A stretch of DNA of 64,000 nucleotides from Halobacteriales archaeon QH_7_66_36 (GTDB lineage Archaea > Halobacteriota > Halobacteria > Halobacteriales > Haloarculaceae): assembly GCA_003021175.1 (NCBI GenBank), contig PXQV01000015.1, positions 273,510 through 337,509 of the forward strand, read 5' to 3'. A program made the position numbers and the translations under genes. Shown one piece after another: positions 1 to 8,601 of this stretch (positions within the stretch are counted from its first letter, which is position 1; the number at the start of each line of letters is the position of its first letter). Under the pieces are notes generated by a model that was not told where the DNA came from, made no database searches, and worked only from the letters and a program-made list of their open reading frames with translations.

Positions 1-3000
1 TATATCATCGCCAGGAACAGATTCTACCCGGGCCTTCTCTTCAGCTTCTCTTTTTTCTAATATCCGTTTCTGCTCAGAATCTTGGAGGAGTTTTTTGATC
101 TGGTCACAGAACTCTTTGAAGTCCTGTATCACTAATTCAGGCTCATCGCTGTCGTCTTCAAACAGAACATCATCATCTAACAGCCTCTGCGCTATCTTCC
201 TCCCAACATCAGTGTATCCAGAGGCGGTATCATGGTCTATTTCATCCAAGGATTCCTTCCCAGTCGACTCAACGAAATTTTGGCGAATATTGTCCACCCG
301 GGTTAGCAAGCTGGTGGCACTGGTGAGATTGCTCCGTTTGGATTCATTCTCGGCGATGTCTGCGATGTATCCTTCGTAATCAAACTCTTTGATTTCGTCT
401 TTGGATAGCTCTGTCAGATCTTCAGAGTTCGAGTCCTTGAGCTCTACCTCTTCCCCATTTGAGTCTGAGTCAATATCAAGGAAGTCTTCGATGTTGGAGC
501 GGTAGGTGTCAAGGTCGCCGCTCTGATCCTTGAAGTCCTCTGAAACGCTCTCATCTAAACTGTTCAGTTCTTCCAGTACTTCTTGGATCGTCTCGTACAG
601 ATTGTAAACCAGTAATGGATACTGTCGGTCATCGTCGAGATAATCTTCTGCCCAGTTTGGTGGCTGTTTCGGGAGTTTAGCATAGAAGAGTTCCCGGTGG
701 ATAGGTGAGATGTCGTCATCAACATCCAGATCCTGTATCTTGGACCAGAGTTCTTGATCCGCTTCGAATTTTTCCCTTACAAGATTGAAATCTTCTTCAT
801 CTGTATCCTGGGCGTTGGATATTTGATCCAACACGTCATCGAAGACATCCACATCTGAGTTCTCAATCTTACTTTCTATATCAGATATTTTGTCTTCATC
901 GTAGAGGAAGAAGTCAAGGAGTTCAATTTTCTCTTCCAGATTTTCGAGCCGGGTACTGATCTCATCGTTAGACCTGGTAATGCGATCCGACTCCATATCC
1001 TGGAATTCTTCGAGTATCTCGAACACTTCCGGCCCGACAGGGAAGAGATCACGCTTGTCTCCGACTCTCCCGAGTTTAGAAGCGCTTCCGAAGTCTTCTT
1101 TCAGGTAAACAACGGTGCGATCCTCTTCAGTGGTGAATTCTTTCACCGCTCCCTTGTCTATTAGTGATTCAATTTCGACCCCGTGTTCTTCACGGAGTTT
1201 ATCCAGAACCGAATCGGAAATAAATCCTCTATCCTTGACTTCCTCTAAGATAGCTGAGAAAGCTTTTGCCTCCTGTACCGTGGGGCCATCATACTTCTCG
1301 TAGATTTCCTCGTGGATGTCCCTTACTGACTTTGAAGCCTCTTCGTAGAGGTCCGTTACGACGTTGTCGAAGTCCGGCAGTTCTGGGAACTGAGATTGGT
1401 CCGAGAGCCTTCTAATTTCAGCCAGGATCTTACTGTCATCCTCGAAATCTTCTTCCTGAAGATGGCGATAGAGACCAAGAATGTCACGCAAGCGGTTTAC
1501 GTTGATGATTCTGGTCACATCACCCCAAGTGTACTCATTGTCTCGCCACTGTTGTCTGCCAATAGAGTTCTCGAACCAGTCTGGTTCTGTAATCTCGCTC
1601 TCGTCTTTATTCGTTATTATCAGGACACCGTTATCTCCGCTGAACCATTCTTGGATTTCGTCCCTAATATCAGGATCATTCAGTGACTCATCGGAGAACA
1701 GAGTGGTTAGCAAGAACCGATAATCGTAGTCGGCTAGATCTCCATCTCCAATCTCTATCTTTTCTGCACGACCAGTAGTAGAAGAGCCTATGATTTCAAC
1801 AAAGTCGGATTTAGGTGTTTTTCCTCCGGGAAGGGTCAGAGTCGATGATTTGGCGATATTGATCTGCTCTGAGTTCAGTCTTTCCAAGAGCGTAGTGAGC
1901 CCGACATCGACGTTTCGACGGAGTGTTCCTCGGTCATCAACTTTGTCATCACTGAAACCTTGAACTGTTTCTCTGTACGTGGCTAATTCATCCTCTTCCT
2001 CGTCATCAGTTCTGGATACTGTCTCTCTTGGACGTGAGAGGTCAGACTCTTCATAATTAGCTAGGTACGGGTTGAGTCGGAGTTCCCCACTCTCAGGATC
2101 TTCGATTAGACAACGATTCTCCTCCAACTCTGTTTTAATAGTTTCATTGACTTCTTCCAGAGAGATAGTTCGCGTAATTAGTTCCTTTGCCTTCCAAGCA
2201 ACTTCTGAATCTTCGTTCGGGTCAAGGTCGGAGTTGCCCGCGAGTTTCTGCTTGATCTGGACATGGCTCATATGCCGACTGTATTCATCGAAGAGGTATA
2301 CCCCGATTTTACAATCTTGATTCCCGTTTGCCCGGTCTTCTGCGTATCTTTCTATTGCAGTGTTTATGCCGTTGACCAAGTTTCCTATAAGACCACCGGC
2401 TGCCAACAGATCATTCATCCACTCAATGTTCTCCTCTGTAAGAGGACCAAATTCGGGGTGTTCTTCCTCAATGTAGACCTCAGAAAAGTAATTCCTCAGG
2501 AGTTTTTCCAGGTCTACGATTCGATGTTGTTTTCTTCTTATATTGATGACAATGTCTTCCTTGATGTCGTAGCTGTCTCCAGCTATCTCTAGAGTCCGGT
2601 CGATATTTCGGCGGGTTGCCTGATCCTGCATTTCGCTCTTGATCGCACTGGAGACATCAGGGTGGGAGAAAAGTACGAGACCAACATAGGGGTAGAGATG
2701 GTCTTTGAACCATTTGAGGACAGATTTTGCTTTCCCGGCATCGTTCTCAGATACCATCTCATCAAAAATAAACAGGAAAAGGTAGCCTTCACTGGCCAGT
2801 TGCTTGACTACTTCTTTGGCATCATATTCGCCATCCTCGAATCCGTATTCTCCCAAGATGCCCTTAATCTGCTCAGGATTTGTCCCATACTGCTCACCAA
2901 CTCTAGAAAGTTGTTCTTCCGAGAGTTCCGCGTCCATTCCATTGAGGAGACGGACTTTTTCATCGATTCCAGGAACATCCAGTTCCTCAAAGACTCTTCT

Positions 3001-3417
3001 TCCCTGCTCTTGTAGAAGGCCTCGATATTTGAATGAGGTGGGGTTTGGATCAGTAGAGTCCCAGACCGGGATGATCATAGGGATATTGGATTGGCCTGGA
3101 TTCTCCGTAGGGTCAAGCTGGTTTCTGATAAACCGGGTCATGGTCGTTTTCCCGGTGGCTTGTGCACCCTCAATCACGAGGAACAGTCCGTCATCAGATC
3201 CTCCTGGGTTACCTGCTGAATCGTGAATTTGTTCTGCCCAGTCGTCTACAAGATCAAGGACTTCTGATTCTACTTCCGTATCGATGTGGACTCTGTCGGC
3301 AGGGTCTTCATCTGAATCCCAGACTTGGGAGAATACGACATCGAACCTTTCTGAGTCGATACCGAGCTCAGATTCTAACGGTGCAGTCGCTTCAGTTTCA
3401 GTTTGGTTTTCACTCAT
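1..3417 (-). CDS. Large P-loop ATPase, BrxC/PglY-like in size and context (C-terminus off the window)
   Basis: This is an uninterrupted reading frame of 1139 codons that begins at an ATG and leaves the window on the left, so the C-terminus is missing. A Walker A motif (GAQATGKTT, about residues 84-92) and a hydrophobic Walker B strand ending in DE (FLFIFDEM, about 212-219) mark an N-terminal ATPase domain. The rest is very acidic, with charged helical stretches, and the last visible part is coiled-coil-like. The start overlaps the stop of the 336-residue gene by 8 bases, so it is translated in one operon with the PglZ gene. BREX systems pair PglZ with a P-loop ATPase of about 1200 residues (BrxC/PglY). 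Assignment to that role is inferred from size and context, not from a proven family match. Confidence 0.8.
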   Translation of the reverse strand, partial: MSENQTETEATAPLESELGIDSERFDVVFSQVWDSDEDPADRVHIDTEVESEVLDLVDDWAEQIHDSAGNPGGSDDGLFLVIEGAQATGKTTMTRFIRNQLDPTENPGQSNIPMIIPVWDSTDPNPTSFKYRGLLQEQGRRVFEELDVPGIDEKVRLLNGMDAELSEEQLSRVGEQYGTNPEQIKGILGEYGFEDGEYDAKEVVKQLASEGYLFLFIFDEMVSENDAGKAKSVLKWFKDHLYPYVGLVLFSHPDVSSAIKSEMQDQATRRNIDRTLEIAGDSYDIKEDIVINIRRKQHRIVDLEKLLRNYFSEVYIEEEHPEFGPLTEENIEWMNDLLAAGGLIGNLVNGINTAIERYAEDRANGNQDCKIGVYLFDEYSRHMSHVQIKQKLAGNSDLDPNEDSEVAWKAKELITRTISLEEVNETIKTELEENRCLIEDPESGELRLNPYLANYEESDLSRPRETVSRTDDEEEDELATYRETVQGFSDDKVDDRGTLRRNVDVGLTTLLERLNSEQINIAKSSTLTLPGGKTPKSDFVEIIGSSTTGRAEKIEIGDGDLADYDYRFLLTTLFSDESLNDPDIRDEIQEWFSGDNGVLIITNKDESEITEPDWFENSIGRQQWRDNEYTWGDVTRIINVNRLRDILGLYRHLQEEDFEDDSKILAEIRRLSDQSQFPELPDFDNVVTDLYEEASKSVRDIHEEIYEKYDGPTVQEAKAFSAILEEVKDRGFISDSVLDKLREEHGVEIESLIDKGAVKEFTTEEDRTVVYLKEDFGSASKLGRVGDKRDLFPVGPEVFEILEEFQDMESDRITRSNDEISTRLENLEEKIELLDFFLYDEDKISDIESKIENSDVDVFDDVLDQISNAQDTDEEDFNLVREKFEADQELWSKIQDLDVDDDISPIHRELFYAKLPKQPPNWAEDYLDDDRQYPLLVYNLYETIQEVLEELNSLDESVSEDFKDQSGDLDTYRSNIEDFLDIDSDSNGEEVELKDSNSEDLTELSKDEIKEFDYEGYIADIAENESKRSNLTSATSLLTRVDNIRQNFVESTGKESLDEIDHDTASGYTDVGRKIAQRLLDDDVLFEDDSDEPELVIQDFKEFCDQIKKLLQDSEQKRILEKREAEEKARVESVPGDDI

Positions 3418-4420
3418 TCTCCATCACCCCAAATTCGAACTCAGCGAATCTCACATTTTTGTCCCAACTGTCCTCTCCTTCGAACCACATGACCTGGTAG
3501 TCTTTCGACTCACTGTTATCCTGGTTTAGGAGGTCATGGAGTACCGGGTAACTCTGGGAAGTTATTTTGGTATTCTCATGCAGCATCCCATCGTAGAGAA
3601 CATTGATCTCAAAGAATTTCTCCGAGATCGGATACCATTTTTCGAGTTTTTCATAGAATTCTCGGATGTTAGGTGTTGAATCTGCCATTGATTTTCGGTA
3701 GTGCTGGTTCATGAAAAACACACTTGCTTGAAAGATGTCCTCAACAAGGATGGGATATACAAGATCTGAACTGCCGCTTTTTTCTGAGCGGCGGCAGACT
3801 CCTAAGTCAATTGCTCTTGTAGCGCAGTGTCGAAGTTTCTCTTCGTTCCAGTCTTCAGAGATTTCCGGGTCAGTCAGTATGTCTTTGAAGTAGGTGTTGT
3901 CCTTTCGCCAGTTGGTCTGGTAGCGGCCTGTGCTTTCATCTCGTTGCTCCCACACCTTGCTGAGGAAAGTTCTGAATGCATGGGGGATGGTTACGTTGGA
4001 CGTATTAATATCGTCTTCTGCAATGAGAGAGAGGATCAGGGAACCTACCGCTCCCCTTTTTGTTTCGTCACTAAGTTCGTCGGATGATAATATTTCATAG
4101 ATGCGTTGTCCGCTGGTATCTATCTGAAATTTGTTCTCTGAGTCCTGAGTCAAGGTTAATTCTGTTTCCAAGGGGTCATTGTCCCCGCTTACAGGTTCTA
4201 CAAAACCCAGTACATCGGTGATTTCAATGTAGGTGTGTCCCCCAGGACTCAACGCAGGACTGTACCGTTCTCCTGTATCGTCCTTTTCAACTCTATACCC
4301 AAATTGGGTCAGCTGCGGGACTAGATCCTCGATAGATTGGCTACCACTCTCTCCAAGCGCGTGTACGATTTCAAGGACAGCCTGGTAACCACCTTTCGGC
4401 ATAGGATCGTTCATTGACAT
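3410..4420 (-). CDS. Conserved-looking 336-residue protein of the PglZ/ATPase operon, function unknown
   Basis: I do not recognise this family. The N-terminal third looks like a helical DNA-binding or winged-helix segment that includes VPQLTQFGYRVEKDD. The middle is mixed helical with a Trp- and Arg-rich patch (WRKDNTYFKDILTD), and the C-terminus ends in beta-like acidic sequence. There is no signal peptide or membrane segment. The ATG directly abuts the stop of the PglZ gene with no gap, and its own stop overlaps the start of the large ATPase by 8 bases, so the three proteins are very probably made together. Its place between PglZ and the ATPase suggests an accessory subunit comparable to the small BREX proteins BrxA or BrxB, but no motif supports that. 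Confidence 0.75.
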   Translation of the reverse strand: MSMNDPMPKGGYQAVLEIVHALGESGSQSIEDLVPQLTQFGYRVEKDDTGERYSPALSPGGHTYIEITDVLGFVEPVSGDNDPLETELTLTQDSENKFQIDTSGQRIYEILSSDELSDETKRGAVGSLILSLIAEDDINTSNVTIPHAFRTFLSKVWEQRDESTGRYQTNWRKDNTYFKDILTDPEISEDWNEEKLRHCATRAIDLGVCRRSEKSGSSDLVYPILVEDIFQASVFFMNQHYRKSMADSTPNIREFYEKLEKWYPISEKFFEINVLYDGMLHENTKITSQSYPVLHDLLNQDNSESKDYQVMWFEGEDSWDKNVRFAEFEFGVMENE

Positions 4421-6319
4421 TTAGTCTCGCCTCCATATAGCAACAGGGACCACGGATTCTTCGATAGATACCCCTCCGTGAATCCAGAGATCAGAATTTT
4501 GAGTACCAAACTTAGCATTAGGATTGTTAGGATTGGTCATCACACAGTCTTCATTACTGTCAGGCAACCCAACCTCAATATAGCTTACGTTGACATCAGA
4601 GAGTTCACCCTGTACTGCCTCGGTGTCATCGACGAATGTTCCCCGGCAGTGACGCATCTCTCTCTGGTCTGCCTCACTGGGTCGAGGAATAGCTTCCGAC
4701 TCGTAGGTCTCCACCATCCCATGGTCAGACGTAATCAGTATATCCGCTAAACCACCGTATTTTTCGATAAACTCCGGGATATTATCTCTGAGATGCCCCT
4801 CGATTTTTCGATGGATATCAGTCGGATAATGAGCGCCTTGGTCTATTTTTGTGTCGTATAGGATGACGGATTCGCCACTCTGTAGCATTCCAAGCAGTTC
4901 ATCCTCCCTTTCTTCCCCCAGAAACGCATCGATGTCGATCCCTGTCAATCGATCCTCATTATTTGAAAAACCGCCTAATTCCGTGAAATCATATTGTTGA
5001 CTAAGCTGCGGCATGAACACTTTCGTCACTGATGGAGCCGGAGCAACTGCCTGTTTAATTTCCCAGCGTTGATCGGTCTCACGTTCAGAAAGGAATTCTT
5101 CTGTCTCGGGGGCAATAGTCGGCAGACCGTCGAGAAGAATAACTATCTTTGGACCCTCCTCTCCTAAGAAATCGGCAACTTGATCGTAGTTGTAGGTGGG
5201 TTCGATTCCGTCTTGCTTGAATTTCTCCAGCAGGACTCTTGAAACATATCCTTTATCAGTTGAAGAGACATCTTGGCGGTAGTTTTTTAATACTTTTAAC
5301 GTGGCTGCACTATGGTCTGCAGCCTCTAAACACGCTATAGCACTCAGAGCAACTAACACACTTCTTGCAGAGTTTGATTCGAGATTCTCCACAATAAAGT
5401 TGGATCTCTTTAAGAACTCTTCTATCTCTTCTATTTGACTAACTTGGTCAAGTACGTGTTCAGGTTCTGATTCTAGGATATCTCGTAGCGAGGACTCCAT
5501 CTGGCTCTCGAAATCCTCGATCCGAAGTATGCCTATTAGATTCGGGATTTCACTGAACTGACTAATATTAAAATTGTCTGCCGATATTCCGTCAAGTATG
5601 TCTTCGAATATTTGATCGTCTGACTGGAGATTGATCTGTCTGGGAATTTCTCCGAACAAATCCGAGAAGTCTTGCCGCCTGAACCGCCTACCCTGCCTGT
5701 CTTTCAGTTCCTGTGCAGCCACGTACCGAAGTAATTCATCGTTTGGTTTTAGGAGAAGATCCTGTTCGATTTCACTCAATGACCAGAGCCCCTTGGTATC
5801 GATTATTTTTTGAAGATCGTTCGGACGGAGTCCTTCACCACTCAAGAACTCAGTAAAGAGTGATCGCTCCTGAAGATATTCGTGTATGATTAGTCGATTC
5901 CTCCTATCTGAGATGTTCTCTGTCTCAAGAAGGTTTTCCGCTGCCTGTCCGAACGAGATTTGCTCGGATTTATACACTGTATCCAAGTGGCTAGTCCAGC
6001 GACCATCTCGGCTTTTGAGGAGTTCCCACTCCCAGTTTTTGCAGAGCAATATGATTTTGTGGGCTTTGACCCAACCCATCACCTGCTTTCCGGCTTCAGG
6101 CTTGGCCAGTATGATATCTTCTTGACCAGAGATGTCGACGCAGTTGACGACACCGATGGCAGGATCGAATTCATCGAGATTTCCGAGATTCCGTCGCTGA
6201 AGATTGGATATCTCTCTTTCTAACTCCTCGATGACTTCCTCTTTCTCTTCAGGAGTAGAGTAGGTGATAACCACTCCCCATGAAGAACCCATCTCTGAAG
6301 GATTGAAGTCAAGATTCAT
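4421..6319 (-). CDS. pglZ: PglZ-domain protein (alkaline-phosphatase superfamily)
   Basis: The protein has 632 residues. The C-terminal half carries the metal-site signature of PglZ proteins: a hydrophobic strand ending in an Asp (ILLDGLP, about residue 396), ILITSDHGMVE (about 527-537), and near the end WIHGGVSIEESVVPVAIW. The N-terminal 380 residues are helical and not recognised. PglZ is a core component of phage-exclusion systems (Pgl and BREX), where it works with a large P-loop ATPase. Here it sits two bases downstream of a winged-helix gene and directly before a 336-residue gene and such an ATPase. There is no PglX-type methyltransferase in the visible part. The divergent genes encode a 7-deazaguanine transglycosylase pathway instead. 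Confidence 0.85.
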   Translation of the reverse strand: MNLDFNPSEMGSSWGVVITYSTPEEKEEVIEELEREISNLQRRNLGNLDEFDPAIGVVNCVDISGQEDIILAKPEAGKQVMGWVKAHKIILLCKNWEWELLKSRDGRWTSHLDTVYKSEQISFGQAAENLLETENISDRRNRLIIHEYLQERSLFTEFLSGEGLRPNDLQKIIDTKGLWSLSEIEQDLLLKPNDELLRYVAAQELKDRQGRRFRRQDFSDLFGEIPRQINLQSDDQIFEDILDGISADNFNISQFSEIPNLIGILRIEDFESQMESSLRDILESEPEHVLDQVSQIEEIEEFLKRSNFIVENLESNSARSVLVALSAIACLEAADHSAATLKVLKNYRQDVSSTDKGYVSRVLLEKFKQDGIEPTYNYDQVADFLGEEGPKIVILLDGLPTIAPETEEFLSERETDQRWEIKQAVAPAPSVTKVFMPQLSQQYDFTELGGFSNNEDRLTGIDIDAFLGEEREDELLGMLQSGESVILYDTKIDQGAHYPTDIHRKIEGHLRDNIPEFIEKYGGLADILITSDHGMVETYESEAIPRPSEADQREMRHCRGTFVDDTEAVQGELSDVNVSYIEVGLPDSNEDCVMTNPNNPNAKFGTQNSDLWIHGGVSIEESVVPVAIWRRD

Positions 6320-6321
6320 AG

Positions 6322-6603
6322 TCAGTCCTCTTTCTCCAAGGAGTCCTGTATCTCGACGATTTTGTCCAAGGTGTCTCGACCGTCTTCTGTAAGAGAATAC
6401 CGGACATCATTCACGCTCTGTTGGTTCCTGTGCACAAGCCCATATCTTTCCAGAAGTTGGAGAGTAGATGAGATTGTATCTGAGGAAGATTCGATATCTT
6501 CATCTATGGTTTTAAAATTGAGTTCTCCACTCGTATCGAGTATTTGTAGCAGTTCAATAGCTCGTTTTCGCTTGAAGAGCTCTTTGACCTCCTCGAAGCC
6601 CAT
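6322..6603 (-). CDS. Small winged-helix DNA-binding protein, first gene of the leftward operon
   Basis: This 93-residue protein has a typical archaeal winged-helix layout: a helix around AIELLQILDTSG, a recognition region SSDTISSTLQLLERYGLVHR, a beta wing (VRYSLTEDGRD) and a terminal helix. It is the first gene of the leftward operon and is followed after two bases by the PglZ gene. It faces the TGT-like gene across a 105-base divergent promoter region, so it may repress or coordinate both operons. That role is inferred from position. It could equally be a structural DNA-binding subunit of the defence complex. Confidence 0.75.
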   Translation of the reverse strand: MGFEEVKELFKRKRAIELLQILDTSGELNFKTIDEDIESSSDTISSTLQLLERYGLVHRNQQSVNDVRYSLTEDGRDTLDKIVEIQDSLEKED

Positions 6604-6626
6604 TGGCTACGTATATCTCAGTTCAT

Positions 6627-6636
6627 GTTTAACGGC
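6627..6636 (-). promoter_or_regulatory. TATA-like box of the leftward winged-helix/PglZ operon
   Basis: On the minus strand an AT-rich CCGTTAAACA box is centred about 28 bases upstream of the ATG at 6603. That is the spacing expected when transcription begins at or very near the start codon (leaderless). It is a sequence inference only. Confidence 0.4.
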
Positions 6637-6676
6637 TTTTGGTTGGTCTAGTCAAAGCAGCTTCACTCCCCCAAAG

Positions 6677-6683
6677 TTTAAAA
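6677..6683 (+). promoter_or_regulatory. TATA-like box of the rightward 7-deazaguanine operon
   Basis: TTTAAAA is centred about 29 bases before the ATG at 6709, with no purine-rich ribosome-binding site in between. This matches a haloarchaeal leaderless promoter. Together with the box on the other strand it makes the 105-base gap a compact divergent promoter serving both halves of the cluster. Confidence 0.5.
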
Positions 6684-6708
6684 CCGAGCTACTAGAGATT
6701 ATCTATTA

Positions 6709-7734
6709 ATGCTCCACAGGACCCGGGAACTACAGACACCCTCAGGGAAACTCAATACGCCCACTCTATTCCCTGTAAGGAATGTCGGCAAACGTTCCAG
6801 CGATAATACCCCAGAATACCACAAAGCTATTCCAGATCTCAACACGGCGATGATTAACTCACATTCAATATACACCAATGAGAGTATAAAAAGCGACATC
6901 GAATCGAAAACGATCCACCAGGTAATGGACTTCGAGGGCGTGGTCTTCGCTGACAGCGGGGGCTTTGATTTTCGGGACAAAGATGAATTACCTGATCCCG
7001 AGAAGATACTTGAGACACAACAAAAGCTCAATGCTGACATCTATGCTACACTAGATCTTCCACCACTTCCGGATATGCGGTCCTCAAAGAAAAGGAGACG
7101 AATAAATAAAAGCATCAAGTTTGCTGAAAGAGCCTCCGAGGCCAAGGAGGATGATGCTCTTCTCTACGCAACTATCCATGGCCATGACGCGAGAACAATC
7201 CGGAATTCTATCCAATATCTAGAGAAAAATGGAGAATTTGATGGATTTGCACTAGGTGGTTTAGTCCCATTCAGATCGAACTATTCCAAGGTTATCGACT
7301 TGGTCTTGGCTGCTCGGCAATCCACCGATAAACCACTTCATGTGTTCGGGCTAGGTGGGCTACTATATCAGTTGCTGCTAATGTACATGGGTGTCGATTC
7401 TTTCGACTCCAGCGCATTCATCCGGTGTGGAAGCCATAGGAGATACTTCGTTCCCGGATTTGGGGATCACACTATGAGCGAGTTCGATTCAATTGAGCAT
7501 CTACCCTGTTCGTGCCCTGTCTGTTCTGAGCATACCTTCAGCGAAGTCAAGGCCAGCCGTGATCTTATAACGAAACACAACCTCTGGGCGATGGTTCTGG
7601 AGGTGCGAAAATTCCGCTGGATGGTAGAAGCCGGTGAAGATGTCGAGAACTACCTTGACCTTCGGTTTGAGGGAAACGAGGTAACTAAACGGGCTTACCA
7701 GACAGCCAAGCAGAAAATCAGGAGGTTGAATTAA
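6709..7734 (+). CDS. TGT-like 7-deazaguanine transglycosylase paralogue without a PUA domain
   Basis: The 341-residue protein is a tRNA-guanine-transglycosylase-fold enzyme. Visible signatures are ADSGGFDFR (Asp82, the substrate-binding acid of the DSGGF motif), FALGGLVP (glycine loop), MGVDSFDSS (Asp233 aligns with the TGT nucleophile) and a zinc site made of Cys267, Cys269, Cys272 and His290. It has only the catalytic domain and lacks the C2/C3/PUA extension of archaeal tRNA enzymes (ArcTGT). It opens an operon with a DpdA-like gene and preQ0 synthesis genes, so the likely substrate is DNA rather than tRNA. It could be the main base-exchange enzyme or a partner of the second paralogue at 9819. 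The TGT fold is clear and the DNA substrate is inferred. Confidence 0.85.
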   Translation: MLHRTRELQTPSGKLNTPTLFPVRNVGKRSSDNTPEYHKAIPDLNTAMINSHSIYTNESIKSDIESKTIHQVMDFEGVVFADSGGFDFRDKDELPDPEKILETQQKLNADIYATLDLPPLPDMRSSKKRRRINKSIKFAERASEAKEDDALLYATIHGHDARTIRNSIQYLEKNGEFDGFALGGLVPFRSNYSKVIDLVLAARQSTDKPLHVFGLGGLLYQLLLMYMGVDSFDSSAFIRCGSHRRYFVPGFGDHTMSEFDSIEHLPCSCPVCSEHTFSEVKASRDLITKHNLWAMVLEVRKFRWMVEAGEDVENYLDLRFEGNEVTKRAYQTAKQKIRRLN

Positions 7735-7736
7735 AA

Positions 7737-8600
7737 ATGAGAGCAACCATTAGACCAGTCTCGCTCAGCCGCATTGCAGAAGTAGTGGACATCTGTAACA
7801 GGTCGGAAGTGTCGAAAAAAGACTTGGAAGACTTGTTGGATGCCTCTTCAGGGCGTGTCAACGAGATTACTGCAGAGATGGAAAGATTGGATTTGATACA
7901 GGGCGATGAGTCAGTTGTACTAACAGACCAAGGGGACGCTCTCCACGGCTTTCTAAAAAACGAAGAATGGGAGTCAGTCCACGAGGTTCTATATGAAGGA
8001 GGCCCACATTATCGCACTTTCTTAGATTATCTCAGTCAACGTCAATCTAAGAACGGTCTAACTGAGGAAGAAATTGTAGAGGCGTTAGAGGATACTGATG
8101 AGGATTTAAGATTCAATGCTACGGGTGTATCGTTGCTAACTGACTGGGCTGAGCGCCTTGGCGCTATTCAACAGAATGTGTTCCAGGGTCGCTATTATTG
8201 GGTGGCCGAAGATTTCGAGGGGAGTTTTACTCGAACGCTTCAAGAGATTTACTCAGAGGTGGAGGTTGAAAGAGGAGTCAATCTACGTCAAAGGTATGTC
8301 TCGATACCTAAACTCCGAGAGATGGTCTGTGAAATACTCCAGATTTCTCGGAGCGAATTTGATGAACTGCTAAATCAGGTTTATTTTGACAACATTGGAG
8401 ACATGGAACTGAGTGGTGCTCCTCTGAATACTCAGGCAAAGGAGACCAATGTTGGAATCAAGACTATAAAAAAAGACGATTCAGGCTCTATTACCACTAC
8501 TAAGATGTCATCAGAACAAATACTTGACGGAGTCACGCTTGAAGATGGAAAAATGTATTACTACTTGAGCATATTTGATGAGCTCAACGGAGATGTCTAA
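7737..8600 (+). CDS. Winged-helix protein of the 7-deazaguanine operon, function unknown
   Basis: This 287-residue protein starts two bases after the TGT-like gene. The first 75 residues read as a winged helix (SRIAEVVDICNRSEVSKKDL, then a recognition helix with SSGRVNEITAEMERLDLIQ and a wing DESVVLTDQGDALH). The centre has a second possible winged-helix region (GVSLLTDWAERLGAIQQNVF). There are no catalytic motifs. The next gene encodes an AAA ATPase and follows after one base, so this is plausibly a DNA-binding adaptor of that ATPase. In bacterial dpd clusters, HTH and ATPase genes of unclear role accompany dpdA, and I cannot assign it to one of those families. Confidence 0.7.
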   Translation: MRATIRPVSLSRIAEVVDICNRSEVSKKDLEDLLDASSGRVNEITAEMERLDLIQGDESVVLTDQGDALHGFLKNEEWESVHEVLYEGGPHYRTFLDYLSQRQSKNGLTEEEIVEALEDTDEDLRFNATGVSLLTDWAERLGAIQQNVFQGRYYWVAEDFEGSFTRTLQEIYSEVEVERGVNLRQRYVSIPKLREMVCEILQISRSEFDELLNQVYFDNIGDMELSGAPLNTQAKETNVGIKTIKKDDSGSITTTKMSSEQILDGVTLEDGKMYYYLSIFDELNGDV

Positions 8601-8601
8601 C

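Noticed and set aside
1..3417. Plus-strand short frames across the left 3.4 kb
   Set aside because: They lie opposite one uninterrupted minus-strand frame with ATPase motifs and read as Ser-rich shadows.
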